From the NCBI GenBank assembly GCA_964453115.1, contig CAYVRT010000021.1, positions 1-64,000 of the forward strand: a stretch of 64,000 bases of DNA. Reading direction: 5' to 3'. Numbering within the stretch: position 1 is the stretch's first letter; every line of letters starts with the position of its first letter. The position numbers and the translations under genes are program-made. The stretch is from JAIWNK01 sp964453115. Its GTDB lineage: Bacteria; Chloroflexota; Anaerolineae; Anaerolineales; Anaerolineaceae. Under the pieces are notes generated by a model. The model made no database searches and had not been told where the DNA came from. It saw only the letters and a list, made by a program, of their open reading frames with translations. Below are positions 40,029 to 49,133 of this stretch, one piece after another.

Positions 40029-42689
40029 CTAACGCGCAATCGCCGGCAGATACAGGCTCTCGACCCCATCCGTAACGGTAATCGTCACCGACACAATCGG
40101 CGAGGAAAGTTCCCCATCCCACGCCCGATAGCTGAACGTGACCAGGCCGTAGAAATTGGGCGGCGGGGTGTAGCGGAAGCTGCCATCACTTTGCAGCACC
40201 AATTCACCTTGCGCCGGCGCACTCTCCAACGCCACCGTCAACAGATCCCCTTCCACATCCGCATCGTTCGCCAACAAACCTTGCGCCGACAGGACATTCA
40301 AGGCCCGGTCCTCCAGCATGGCATAGGCATCTGCAACCGCCTGCGGCGCATCGTTGACCGGCGTGACCGTTAGCACAATCGTTGCCGGCGTCGAATCGGC
40401 ATTGCCATCGTTGACCGTCACCGTAAAGCTATCGGCACCATAGAAATTGAGCGCCGGGGTGTAGGTCAGGTTCGGGGCTGTGCCGCTCAACGTCCCATGC
40501 GCCGGGTCGTTCACCGTCCAGGTCAGCGGGTCACCTTCCACATCCGCAGCAACCAGGGTAATCGCCAGGGGCGTATCCTCCTCCAGGGTGAGGGTTTGCG
40601 CCTCCACGGTTGGCGCATCGTTGACCGGGGCAACCGTTAAATGAACAGTCACCGGATCCGACGAAAACTCACCATCCGAGACAAAGCAGGTGAAGCTATC
40701 GGCACCATAGAAATTGAGCGTTGGCGTATAGGTCAGGTTCGGGGCTGTGCCGCTCAACGTCCCATGCGCCGGGTCGTTCACCGTCCAGGTCAACGGGTCA
40801 CCATCCACATCCAGCGCCAGCAAGGTGATGGCCTGCGGCACATCCTCATTCAACGTCAATGCCTGCCCGGAAGCAGTGGGCGGATCATTAACCGGCGTGA
40901 CGGTGATGCTCACCTCAGCCGGAGGCGAAACCAGGCTGCCATCGCTGGCCGTAAAGGTGAAGGAATCGCTGCCATTGTAATCCGGCATCGGGCTATAAGT
41001 CAGGTTCGGGACGCTGCCGCTCAGGCTACCGTGCGTCGGTTGGGTATATTCCAGGGTCAGCACATCGCCATTGATATCGAGCGCCGTCAGGGTCAAATCT
41101 ACCGGCGTATCTTCGGCAGTCGTCAGGGTTTGCGGCTGCACCTGCGGAACCGCATTCAGCACCACCGTCGTCAGCGTGATGGTGCGCGAAGCCGGCGGCA
41201 AGACCCACTGCAAGGTGCCAACCCAATGGCTGTGCAGGGCGATCACATCCTGCGTGCCGGCGGGAGTGAAGGGCGGGATGGTCACCTGCACCGTCACCTG
41301 TGCCGTTTCACCGGGCGGCACAACCGCCGTCAGCGGCGGCGCAATGACCGTCTGCCATTGCGGAGCCGTGGGAATGGTTTGCAAGTTCGAGAGCAATTCC
41401 CCCGGCAAAGCGCCCGTATTGGTCAATGAAACCGTATACGTCACCACCTGCCCCGGCTCTGCCGCCAGCGAAAGCGGGTTGGCGCTGCTTTCCAGGTCAT
41501 AATTGGGTGGCAGGAGCAAATCGCGCCCCACCACCGCCGCATGTTGCGGCGTGACAAGGAACCAGGACGTAGCATAATGCTGCTTTTCGGCCTCCAGGCT
41601 GGCCTGCGTTGTGCCATAGACGAAGAGCTGATAGAAGCCATCATCCAGCCCCGGGTCGGTCGGCGTTGCGTAACTGATCACACTGGAAGCGTAACCATCC
41701 TGTTGCACAGTCGCCCCGTTCAACGGCACATTGCTATTCGCATCGCGCACATGGCCGGCCACCAACCCACCGTTCACCGCCTGACAGGCCGTAATTTGAA
41801 AATCATCCACATACCAGCCCGGTTGGCTCGTGCCGAACAAATTCCAGTCCGACTTGAAGCGCAGGCGCAGCTTGACCTGCCCAACCGCATAGCTCGAATC
41901 CAGGTCGAGCGTATGTTCCGCCCAGGCCAAATCCACATTGCCATACACCGTGCCTTTGGTGGTTGTCCCCCAGGGATATTCAGAGCCATAGACATTCACC
42001 CACGAGGCACCGTTGTCGCGGCTGATTTGCAAAATGACATAATCGAAATCATCATAGGTTTGCAACCATTGCCACCACGAAACGCGCAGCCCGTGCCGCC
42101 CGCTAAGGTTAAGCGCCGCGTCCCGCGTCAGGTAGCTGCTTTCATCGTTGCTGTAATTGCCGGTCAGATTGGTGGCCCACACCTTGCTGCCAGAATGGGC
42201 ATAGCCTGGGCCCGTGGTTGGGCCGCCCCATTGCCAGGAATTGTTCTGCCCGCTGCCCGCAAAACCGCCACCATCGCTCTCAAAATTGGATCCCCACACC
42301 ACCGCCCGCGCATAGCCAGGCGCATTGCAATCCACCGCATTAACGAACAGGGTATAGTCGCGGGTGTTGATGCCCGGCAAGAGAGAGACGCCATCCACCA
42401 GCGTTTGATAGCCGGTCAAGACCGCCTTAATCGTAAAGGTGTAGCTCTGCGAGCTATCCAGCCCCTCAATCGTATACGCCCCGGTCAATGGATTGCTATA
42501 CACCACCTGCGTTGTTGCCCCCGAGACAGAAATCTGGGCGTAGAGAGGGTAACCCTGACCGCTGCCATCGCGCACCACCCCGCTCAGGCTGGCCGGGGCA
42601 GCGTGCGGCGCGGCCAGGACGGGCACAGCACCGCCAAACCACAGCGCCAGAATGGATACAAAGCAAAGAAAAAAGGAAAGTTTCTTCAT
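40029..42689 (-). CDS. secreted protein with tandem cadherin/Ig-like repeats
   Basis: The 886-residue protein has a signal peptide (MKKLSFFLCFVSILALWFGG), a carboxypeptidase-regulatory-like domain (about 35-110), a jelly-roll-like module (about 130-310), a second regulatory-like domain, and four tandem Ig/cadherin-like modules (about 535-875) marked by PVND(A/P)P, LxEDxP and NFYGADSFT. The last modules resemble VCBS/Big_9 repeats. It ends with YLPAIAR, a short tail common to secreted proteins here (the subtilase ends in YMPAVVR). ATG 42689 has GGAGG upstream. It follows the lipase gene by 13 bases. A surface-binding or adhesive role is inferred. Confidence 0.8.
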   Translation of the reverse strand: MKKLSFFLCFVSILALWFGGAVPVLAAPHAAPASLSGVVRDGSGQGYPLYAQISVSGATTQVVYSNPLTGAYTIEGLDSSQSYTFTIKAVLTGYQTLVDGVSLLPGINTRDYTLFVNAVDCNAPGYARAVVWGSNFESDGGGFAGSGQNNSWQWGGPTTGPGYAHSGSKVWATNLTGNYSNDESSYLTRDAALNLSGRHGLRVSWWQWLQTYDDFDYVILQISRDNGASWVNVYGSEYPWGTTTKGTVYGNVDLAWAEHTLDLDSSYAVGQVKLRLRFKSDWNLFGTSQPGWYVDDFQITACQAVNGGLVAGHVRDANSNVPLNGATVQQDGYASSVISYATPTDPGLDDGFYQLFVYGTTQASLEAEKQHYATSWFLVTPQHAAVVGRDLLLPPNYDLESSANPLSLAAEPGQVVTYTVSLTNTGALPGELLSNLQTIPTAPQWQTVIAPPLTAVVPPGETAQVTVQVTIPPFTPAGTQDVIALHSHWVGTLQWVLPPASRTITLTTVVLNAVPQVQPQTLTTAEDTPVDLTLTALDINGDVLTLEYTQPTHGSLSGSVPNLTYSPMPDYNGSDSFTFTASDGSLVSPPAEVSITVTPVNDPPTASGQALTLNEDVPQAITLLALDVDGDPLTWTVNDPAHGTLSGTAPNLTYTPTLNFYGADSFTCFVSDGEFSSDPVTVHLTVAPVNDAPTVEAQTLTLEEDTPLAITLVAADVEGDPLTWTVNDPAHGTLSGTAPNLTYTPALNFYGADSFTVTVNDGNADSTPATIVLTVTPVNDAPQAVADAYAMLEDRALNVLSAQGLLANDADVEGDLLTVALESAPAQGELVLQSDGSFRYTPPPNFYGLVTFSYRAWDGELSSPIVSVTITVTDGVESLYLPAIAR
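40426..40535 (-). repeat. 110-bp direct repeat, copy 1
   Basis: It is nearly identical in DNA to 40693-40802, encoding NDPAHGTLSGTAPNLTYTP and flanks in adjacent Ig-like modules. The spacing is 267 bp, one 89-residue module. Confidence 0.85.
40693..40802 (-). repeat. 110-bp direct repeat, copy 2
   Basis: This is the second copy of the 110-bp repeat; only about five bases differ by eye. The near identity, including third codon positions, suggests recent duplication or gene conversion. Confidence 0.85.
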
Positions 42690-42702
42690 CGTCGGCCTCC
42701 GT

Positions 42703-44847
42703 TTACCGCGCATTCCAGCGCCGCTCAAAACGACCATCGCCATCCAGGTCCAGTTCGAAGGGCGGCAGGCTGCCGGCCTTCGGCGTCAGGGATAGGCGCG
42801 CCGCACTGCCCGCAGCGATGGGCAAGGCCGCATAGAGCGTCTGCCCCTGCACCACATCCTCGCCAAAACTCAGCACCTGCACCGTTGCCTCACCGCTCCG
42901 CTGCCCACGCAGTTGCAGGGTATACGCCCCGGCGTCGGGCAGCTTAATCACCAGCCGATCCACATCCTCCTGCTGATAGTAGAGGCCGGGGATCTCCTGA
43001 CGCAAGTAGACACGATTGGCATGTGGGCCGGTCACCCGTCCCTCCCCATCCACCACCCAGACATCCACCGCCCCTTCCACCACCAACACCGTCCCATTCA
43101 GGCGCGGCGCCTCAGCAAACGGCCCCACACCATCGCTCTCCGGGCTGGCAAACTGGAGCTTGCCACTCGTAAAGGCGGCATACACTGCGCCAAGCACGCT
43201 CGAGTCTTTGGGCAAATCGCCGTGACCCACACCGCTGAAAAACATCAAGGTTGCATCCGGGCTGAAATTAACCGGCGGGTCAAGGTCCAGGTTACGCATC
43301 TCAGCGCTATGCAATGGCACCGTGCCATCGCCATTATCCATAATCACGTTATACGATTCCTGACCCGGCTTCTGTTGCAGGTAGGTCATGGTTGGCAAAT
43401 TGGTCCCCACAACCACATACACCTCAACCCCATTGGTGCTGCCATTGCTCCAGCCCACGTTGAGCGGGGCGCGCCAGGCCACACCCTCATTGGTCAAAAA
43501 GGTATTATGCAGGCGGAACAAATCCAGGGTTTGCGCCAGGTTCAGGTAACTGCCGTTGCGCTGAATGTAGCCATTCGGGTACACATCGAAGAAGCGCTCG
43601 CCCGGTGCAAGCTGATAGCCGGACGGGAAGTTTTGCAGCATCTGATAGGTGGTGGCCGGGTTGGGGTTGCAACCCACAACCGGCAGCTCCAGGAAACAGC
43701 CTTCCTGGGCAAGCACCATTTGAGCAATTTTGGTCGCCCCAAAATAGGGCGTGCCAAGCGTCACCAGGTGCGCCACTTTGGCAGCCCGCACCGGATCCGC
43801 CAGGTAGGTGCGCGCCACCGCCCCGCCCATGCTATGCCCCAACAAGTTCACCTTGCGCGCATCCGGGTTGCGGTAAAGCGCATACTGAATGCAGCTATCC
43901 AGAGTCTGGTAAAGCAAAAAATTGGGGTTGCCATTGTGCGAAATCTGCCGCAGGTCGCGCCGCCAATCAAACGGACAAACAAACAGGTTTTGGCCTTCCA
44001 CATAGCCCTTGCTTTGGAAGTACTGAATCGTCGTCTGATAGACATCCTCGGTTGCTACCATGCGCAGAATATCCCCCTGCCGCACCGTCGTGTAGGCCGG
44101 GTTGCCGGGGTTAAGCGGCGTGTTGCCATCGCCCTGCAGACGGGCAACCAGCAAATGCGCATCATCCCCCGACCAGAACAAATCCCACGGGTTGACCCAC
44201 AACTCGCTATACTGCCCATTCAAATCCGGGTCGTTGATCAGCTGCGAGCCGCCCACCCCGGGGATGAGAATAATCGGCAGCACCGGCGAAGGCAGGCTGC
44301 CCGCATCGGTCAGCAAATCATCCATCACCCACTGATTGGCCGCGCCCGCAATGGTGACATGGTGAATTTGCTGCCCAGAGGGCGCATCCACCCGCAAAGT
44401 TGCCAGCGTACCGCTTGCCACATTCGAGGCAGCAGTTGCCGAAACGATCGGGGCATTGGCGCTGTTATAGCCAACCAGCGTCACCGTCACCGCCGTGCTG
44501 ACCTTGACCTCAAAAAAGAGCGCATTGCCCTCGGTCAGGTCAATGCGCCCTTCGCTTTGCCCGGCACCCAACCAGGCAAAACCATTGCCATTGCTGAAAT
44601 AATCACCGACCGGGTGCTTGCCATTGTAGCGCGCCGTGCGCCAATCGCCATAGGCCCAGCCGGAGCTGAAATTGAGCCCGGAGATGGTCGCCGCAATCGG
44701 CTGCCCATCTGCGCCGCTCTCGAACGAGACCAGGGATGCGTCCAGAGACGCATTCGGCTGTCCGGCAGCATCTGCCGGCACAGGCCGAATCCCCATCCCA
44801 CCCAACAACAAGAAAAACAATAACCAACAACGAACCAACGTTTTCAT
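42703..44847 (-). CDS. secreted lipase/acyltransferase of the LCAT fold
   Basis: The 714-residue protein has a signal peptide, an N-terminal beta domain (about 30-185), and an alpha/beta hydrolase domain like lecithin:cholesterol acyltransferase (about 190-560). PIILIPGVGGSQL starts the hydrolase. The nucleophile is in NLLGHSMGGAVAR, the acid is probably in DNGDGTVPLHS, and the His in GVGHGDLP. CPFDWRRDLRQ is a known LCAT-type motif. C-terminal beta modules (about 570-714) end with LDLDGDGRFERRW, a Ca-binding-like stretch. Substrate is unknown; phospholipid or other esters are likely. A -10-like TACAAT lies at 44875-44880 on the minus strand. Confidence 0.85.
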   Translation of the reverse strand: MKTLVRCWLLFFLLLGGMGIRPVPADAAGQPNASLDASLVSFESGADGQPIAATISGLNFSSGWAYGDWRTARYNGKHPVGDYFSNGNGFAWLGAGQSEGRIDLTEGNALFFEVKVSTAVTVTLVGYNSANAPIVSATAASNVASGTLATLRVDAPSGQQIHHVTIAGAANQWVMDDLLTDAGSLPSPVLPIILIPGVGGSQLINDPDLNGQYSELWVNPWDLFWSGDDAHLLVARLQGDGNTPLNPGNPAYTTVRQGDILRMVATEDVYQTTIQYFQSKGYVEGQNLFVCPFDWRRDLRQISHNGNPNFLLYQTLDSCIQYALYRNPDARKVNLLGHSMGGAVARTYLADPVRAAKVAHLVTLGTPYFGATKIAQMVLAQEGCFLELPVVGCNPNPATTYQMLQNFPSGYQLAPGERFFDVYPNGYIQRNGSYLNLAQTLDLFRLHNTFLTNEGVAWRAPLNVGWSNGSTNGVEVYVVVGTNLPTMTYLQQKPGQESYNVIMDNGDGTVPLHSAEMRNLDLDPPVNFSPDATLMFFSGVGHGDLPKDSSVLGAVYAAFTSGKLQFASPESDGVGPFAEAPRLNGTVLVVEGAVDVWVVDGEGRVTGPHANRVYLRQEIPGLYYQQEDVDRLVIKLPDAGAYTLQLRGQRSGEATVQVLSFGEDVVQGQTLYAALPIAAGSAARLSLTPKAGSLPPFELDLDGDGRFERRWNAR

Positions 44848-45004
44848 ACCAACCTCCCAGGAGTTAGTAGTCTCATTGTAGCCACAAAAAAGCTTTTGTT
44901 TTTAAAAATTAATTCAAAATGAGAAAATTTAAGATTCCTCCGCTCCGAAAACGCCAAGCTTTGAATTGGAGCAAAAACGCCTGTGCATCCATGCCCTTTT
45001 CGGG

Positions 45005-45010
45005 TAGAAT
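45005..45010 (+). promoter_or_regulatory. -10 box for the membrane protein at 45031
   Basis: TAGAAT preceded by GGG; the leader of about 13-20 bases carries AAAGGAGAA before the ATG. No convincing -35 box is visible. Confidence 0.4.
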
Positions 45011-45030
45011 CGCAAAAGGAGAATTGGACG

Positions 45031-45759
45031 ATGAAACCGTTGCCACGCTGGGCTGGACTTGCACTGTTTGGGATTGGCTTTGCCCTGTTGTTTGTGCTGA
45101 ACCTCAACCTCTTAATCACCGGTCAGGAAGCCGACCTGTTCGATTCGGGCCGGAGCGGAGAAGCCCCGCTCACCAGCCTGCGCTGCCCGCACGTCATGGC
45201 GCGCAACGAGACGGTCACCATCACCGCCACCTTCGATAACCCAACCGACAACCCATTGGTGCAAATTGTGCGCCTGCACGTTGCAGAGGGCAACATGCTG
45301 AACATCGAAGAGCGCTACGTGCGCCTTGACCTGCCGCCGGGCGTTTCGCACACCATCCCCTGGCTGGTCAAGGCCGAGAATCCCATCTATGGCCGGCTGG
45401 TATTGCTGCGCGCCCACGCCCTGCTGAACAATGCCTACCCCTATCGGCAAGCCTCGTGCGGCATTTTCGTCCTGCCATTTGGCGGGCTGCGCGGCGAAGT
45501 GGTGCTGTGGGTGTGGAGCGGCCTGGGGCTGCTGAGCATGACACTCGGCCTGGGCATTTGGGTGTGGAAACGCCTCCAAAAGCTGGAAGGCCGCCCGCGC
45601 CGCACTGCCGGGCTGATGCTGGCCCTGGGGTTGCTCAGCCTGGTCATCTGGCTGCTGGCATTGACCAATGGCTGGCTGGTCGGGCAGGTGCTGATTCTAT
45701 TCAATGGGCTGCTCTTGCTGATTGGCATTGGGCAAATTCTCATCGTCGAACACCACTAA
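45031..45759 (+). CDS. hypothetical membrane protein, 242 aa
   Basis: There is a membrane segment at about 8-28, then an extracytoplasmic beta-rich domain with two Cys (SLRCPHVMARNETVTITATF and YRQASCGIF), then three closely spaced membrane segments (about 147-170, 185-207, 212-236). The two Cys may form a disulfide. No family is recognised. The start is fixed by AAAGGAGAA nine bases upstream; the longer frame from 44983 has none. It stands alone between the lipase gene (divergent) and the kor operon. Confidence 0.65.
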   Translation: MKPLPRWAGLALFGIGFALLFVLNLNLLITGQEADLFDSGRSGEAPLTSLRCPHVMARNETVTITATFDNPTDNPLVQIVRLHVAEGNMLNIEERYVRLDLPPGVSHTIPWLVKAENPIYGRLVLLRAHALLNNAYPYRQASCGIFVLPFGGLRGEVVLWVWSGLGLLSMTLGLGIWVWKRLQKLEGRPRRTAGLMLALGLLSLVIWLLALTNGWLVGQVLILFNGLLLLIGIGQILIVEHH

Positions 45760-45906
45760 CCGCCGATTCGGACAACGAATGGATATTTGTTTTGCGCGCC
45801 GGTGACGCTTGACACTACCCCGCTTGCACAAGACAGAGGATAATCAGAAGGATTGTATATCCTACTGATTTTGTCCGAGTTTTCCGTCATATCAAAGGAG
45901 GAAGGG

Positions 45907-46149
45907 ATGCCCGTCAAGGGACGAATTGAAGTCAAAGAATTGTTGTGCAAGGGATGTGAACTGTGCGTGGGTGCCTGCCCGCAGCAAGTCATCATCCTTT
46001 CGCCAGACCGGATTAATGCCAAAGGCTATCACCCGGCCACATTAGCCCTCGAAGGCTGCACTGGCTGCGGGATCTGCGCGCTTGTTTGCCCCGAGGCAGC
46101 CATCACGGTTTATCGCGACGGCAGCAAAATCAACAAAATTACCGCATAG
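45907..46149 (+). CDS. korD: 2-oxoacid:ferredoxin oxidoreductase delta (ferredoxin) subunit
   Basis: This 80-residue ferredoxin-like protein carries two 4Fe-4S motifs: CKGCELCVGACPQQ and CTGCGICALVCPEAA. It relays electrons from the TPP subunit. AAAGGAGGAAGGG precedes the ATG. It is the first of four genes in order delta, alpha, beta, gamma, spaced by 10-13 bases, each with a strong ribosome site. Confidence 0.9.
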   Translation: MPVKGRIEVKELLCKGCELCVGACPQQVIILSPDRINAKGYHPATLALEGCTGCGICALVCPEAAITVYRDGSKINKITA

Positions 46150-46159
46150 GAGGCGCAAA

Positions 46160-47278
46160 ATGGCTCGTGAATTAATGAAAGGCAACGAGGCGGTTGCGGA
46201 AGCTGCTGTGCGCGCCGGCTTGCACGCCTATTTTGGCTATCCAATCACCCCACAGACCGAACTGCTCGAATACCTGTCCCGGCGCATGCCCGAACTGGGG
46301 CGCGGCTTTGTGCAGGCCGAAAGCGAACTGGGGGCCATTAACATGGTCTATGGCGCAGCCTGCGTTGGCGTGCGCACCATGACCTCTTCCTCCAGCCCCG
46401 GCATCAGCCTGATGCTGGAAGGCATCTCCTACATTGCTGGCACCGAGGTGCCAATGGTGCTGGTGGATGTCATGCGCGGCGGCCCCGGCCTGGGCAACAT
46501 TGCCCCCGCACAATCCGACTACAACCAGATTGTGCATGGCGGCGGGCATGGTGACTATCACGCCATCGTCCTCGCCCCGGCCAGCGTGCAAGAATCGGTA
46601 GACCTGACCGTCCTATCCTTCGACCTGGCCGAAAAATACCGCTCCATTTGCGTTGTGTTGACCGATGGCAGCATTGGTCAAATGATGGAGCCATGCGAAA
46701 TGCCCGAAATGCAGCCGCTGCGCGGCGTGGCACAGAACGATTGGGCTGTAACCGGCATGATGGGGCAGCGCGAACGGCGCTTCCTCTCCTCCATCTACCT
46801 CGACCCAGCGCAGGAAGAAGAGGCCAATTTGCGCATGATGCGCCGCTGGCAGGAAGTGGAAGCCAACGAAGTGCGCTTCAAAGAATATTACCTCGACGAT
46901 GCCGACCTGGTGGTAGTGGGCTTTGGCTCCGCCGGGCGCGTGGCGCTCTCGGCGGTGCGTGCAGCACGCGCCCAGGGCATCAAAGTTGGGCTGCTGCGCC
47001 CCATCACCGTTGCCCCCTTCCCCAAGCAGGTGCTTGCTGAACTGATTGGGCGCACCCGCGGTTTCCTCGTCGCCGAAATGAACGGCGGGCAAATGCTGGA
47101 TGATGTGATGGCCGTCGTCAAAGACTATGCACCGGTGGAATTCTATGGCCGCCCCGGCGGGGTTGTGCCTTTCCCCGATGAAATTTTGGCCGAAATTGAA
47201 CGCATGGCTAACAACCCACTGCCCACACAGGGTCACCCACGCGATCGCTGGCTGGCTCGGGCCTCCAGGCTGAATTAA
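46160..47278 (+). CDS. korA: 2-oxoacid:ferredoxin oxidoreductase alpha subunit
   Basis: The 372-residue subunit has the pyrimidine-binding and transketolase C-like domains. Motifs are MKGNEAVAEAAVRAGLHAYFGYPITPQTEL, FVQAESELGAINMVYGAACVGVRTMTSSSSPG and VDVMRGGPGLGN. With beta, gamma and delta subunits it decarboxylates a 2-oxoacid to acyl-CoA using ferredoxin, or runs in reverse. The split four-subunit layout fits 2-oxoglutarate (Kor) or branched-chain (Vor) enzymes; sequence alone does not decide which. Confidence 0.92.
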   Translation: MARELMKGNEAVAEAAVRAGLHAYFGYPITPQTELLEYLSRRMPELGRGFVQAESELGAINMVYGAACVGVRTMTSSSSPGISLMLEGISYIAGTEVPMVLVDVMRGGPGLGNIAPAQSDYNQIVHGGGHGDYHAIVLAPASVQESVDLTVLSFDLAEKYRSICVVLTDGSIGQMMEPCEMPEMQPLRGVAQNDWAVTGMMGQRERRFLSSIYLDPAQEEEANLRMMRRWQEVEANEVRFKEYYLDDADLVVVGFGSAGRVALSAVRAARAQGIKVGLLRPITVAPFPKQVLAELIGRTRGFLVAEMNGGQMLDDVMAVVKDYAPVEFYGRPGGVVPFPDEILAEIERMANNPLPTQGHPRDRWLARASRLN

Positions 47279-47289
47279 GGAGCGCAAGA

Positions 47290-48069
47290 ATGACTGACCA
47301 GGAATTGATTCAACAAGTTGTCTATGACCGCCCCGAAGCGCTAACCGACACCAACACCCACTATTGCCCCGGCTGCACCCACGGCACAGCCCACCGCCTG
47401 ATTGCCGAAGTGATTGACGAGATGGGCATCCGCGACCGGATGATTGGCGTGGCCTCGGTTGGCTGCTCGGTGTTTGCCTACAACTACTTCGATTTTGACT
47501 TCGTCCAGGCCCCGCATGGCCGCGCCCCCGCCATGGCAACCGGCGTCAAGCGCAGCCTGCCCGATCGCGTCGTCATCACCTATCAAGGCGATGGCGACAT
47601 GGCCTCGATTGGCATGGGCGAAATTGTCCACGCAGCCGCACGCGGCGAAAACATCAGCGTCTTCTTCATCAACAATGCCAACTACGGCATGACCGGCGGC
47701 CAAATGGCCCCCACCACCCTGCCCGGCCAAAAGACCTCCTCCTCGCCGAATGGCCGTGACGTGGAACAGATGGGCTTCCCCATCCGCGCCGCCGAACTGC
47801 TCTCCACCCTGGATGGCGCAAGCTATGTCGTGCGCCGCAGCCTGCACGACCCCAAGAGCATCCGCCAGGCCAAAAAGGCCATTCGCATGGCACTCGAAAC
47901 ACAGGTGCGCGGGCTGGGCTTCTCGATGGTGGAAATGCTCTCCATCTGCCCGACCAACTGGGGCATTCAGCCGCTTGAGTCGCTCAAATGGCTCGAAGAA
48001 CACATGATTCCCTATTACCCGTTGGGCGATTACAAAGTTCACCCCAACGTGGCCGAAATTCGCATTTAG
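47290..48069 (+). CDS. korB: 2-oxoacid:ferredoxin oxidoreductase beta (TPP) subunit
   Basis: The 259-residue thiamine-diphosphate-binding subunit has the cofactor motif GDGDMASIGMGEIVHAAARG followed by INNANYGMTGGQ. CPGCTHGTAHRLIAEV near the N-terminus is typical of Kor/Vor beta subunits, whose Cys bind an iron-sulfur cluster. AAGGAGCGC precedes the ATG. Confidence 0.93.
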   Translation: MTDQELIQQVVYDRPEALTDTNTHYCPGCTHGTAHRLIAEVIDEMGIRDRMIGVASVGCSVFAYNYFDFDFVQAPHGRAPAMATGVKRSLPDRVVITYQGDGDMASIGMGEIVHAAARGENISVFFINNANYGMTGGQMAPTTLPGQKTSSSPNGRDVEQMGFPIRAAELLSTLDGASYVVRRSLHDPKSIRQAKKAIRMALETQVRGLGFSMVEMLSICPTNWGIQPLESLKWLEEHMIPYYPLGDYKVHPNVAEIRI

Positions 48070-48082
48070 GCGGAGGAAAGCA

Positions 48083-48625
48083 ATGCAAACTGAAATCATC
48101 GTTTCTGGGTTTGGCGGGCAGGGCGTCCTGTTCGCCGGGCAAATCCTCTCCTACACCGCCATGGATGCTGGCCTGAACGTGACCTGGATTCCATCCTATG
48201 GCCCCGAAATGCGCGGTGGCACGGCCAATTGCACAGTCGTCATCTCCGATGAAGAAATTGGCTCGCCGTTTGTGCAGCGTCCACAGGCGGTCATCGTCAT
48301 GAACCTGCCCTCGCTCGACAAATATGAAAAACTGGTCAAGCCGGGCGGCGTGATGGTGCTCAACTCCTCCATGGTCACCCGCCTGCCGGAACGCAAAGAC
48401 ATCCAAACCGTGCTGGTGCCAGGCAACGAACTGGCCGAGCAAATTGGCGAACGCCGCCTGACGAACATGATCATGGTCGGCGCACTGCTGGCAAACCTGC
48501 CCGTGCTTTCCATCGAAGCGGTGGAAAAAGCGCTTGAGGCCCATCTGCCCGCCCGTCACCATCGCCTGCTACCATCCAACTACAAGGCGCTGCGCGCAGG
48601 CGCCGCCATCCTGGCCGCAGCCTAG
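48083..48625 (+). CDS. korC: 2-oxoacid:ferredoxin oxidoreductase gamma subunit
   Basis: The 180-residue gamma subunit has SGFGGQGVLFAGQILSYTAM and IPSYGPEMRGGTANCTVVISDEEIGSP, both diagnostic. It ends the operon, with a strong terminator after it. Confidence 0.92.
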   Translation: MQTEIIVSGFGGQGVLFAGQILSYTAMDAGLNVTWIPSYGPEMRGGTANCTVVISDEEIGSPFVQRPQAVIVMNLPSLDKYEKLVKPGGVMVLNSSMVTRLPERKDIQTVLVPGNELAEQIGERRLTNMIMVGALLANLPVLSIEAVEKALEAHLPARHHRLLPSNYKALRAGAAILAAA

Positions 48626-48653
48626 CTGCATAGGGCAAACACAGCCCCAAAAT

Positions 48654-48686
48654 ACAGCCCCCGACTTTTTCGGGGGCTGTTTGTTT
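48654..48686 (+). terminator. rho-independent terminator after the kor operon
   Basis: ACAGCCCCCGA (48654-48664) pairs with TCGGGGGCTGT (48670-48680) around a T-rich five-base loop; TTGTTT follows. The T run overlaps the 3' end of the converging OsmC-like gene. Confidence 0.85.
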
Positions 48687-49074
48687 AGCCTTCCACCACG
48701 CTGGTATGCACCTCAAATCTGGGCGGGTGTTCCAGGTGCTTCTTCACCGCACACTGATCCGCCGCCCGCACCAGCGCATCGTAATACTTGGCCGGAAAAC
48801 TAGGCGGCACCTGAATTTCCAGCTCAATCGTCTCCACCATCCGCGTCAGCGGGTTGCTGATTGCCCGTTGCACAATCCGCACCCCATCGGTCGAAATGCC
48901 GCGCTGGCTGCAAAAGCCCAGCACATAAATGCCCGCACAGGCGCCAATCGAGGCCAAAAAGACAGCAAACGGGGTCGGGGCCGAGGCCGCCGGCGGCTGA
49001 TCGGTCGCAACCGTGTAGGGGCCAAAGTGTGCATCTACCCGCGCCCCGCCGGGAAAGTCAATCACCATCTCCAT
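48685..49074 (-). CDS. OsmC-like protein
   Basis: The 129-residue protein resembles the OsmC/Ohr superfamily. One redox-type Cys lies in FLASIGACAGIYVLGFC and a second in ADQCAVKKHLEHPP. These proteins often reduce organic peroxides using two Cys; this one may be of the uncharacterised YhfA-like branch. CAGGAGAAG precedes the ATG. Its 3' end abuts the kor terminator. Confidence 0.82.
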   Translation of the reverse strand: MEMVIDFPGGARVDAHFGPYTVATDQPPAASAPTPFAVFLASIGACAGIYVLGFCSQRGISTDGVRIVQRAISNPLTRMVETIELEIQVPPSFPAKYYDALVRAADQCAVKKHLEHPPRFEVHTSVVEG

Positions 49075-49133
49075 TGTTCTTCTCCTGAGGTATTAAAATT
49101 TACACCTCTATAGATGAGAACCCGGCCAAAAAG

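Noticed and set aside
40426..40802. CRISPR-like direct repeats
   Set aside because: Only two copies exist, 110 bp long and in frame inside a protein gene; they encode a protein module.
40641..42947. Long plus-strand frames across the repeat-protein gene
   Set aside because: They mirror the minus-strand gene that has a signal peptide and recognisable modules; their own translations are Arg/His-rich without motifs.
42913..44823. A 636-codon open frame on the plus strand
   Set aside because: It is antisense to the LCAT-type gene, has no recognisable domains and shows a composition typical of the shadow of a GC-rich gene.
45805..45850. TTGACA with GATAAT as a kor operon promoter
   Set aside because: The two boxes (45809-45814 and 45839-45844) are 24 bases apart, too far for a standard promoter. 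A TTGCAC at 45824 has no matching -10 either.
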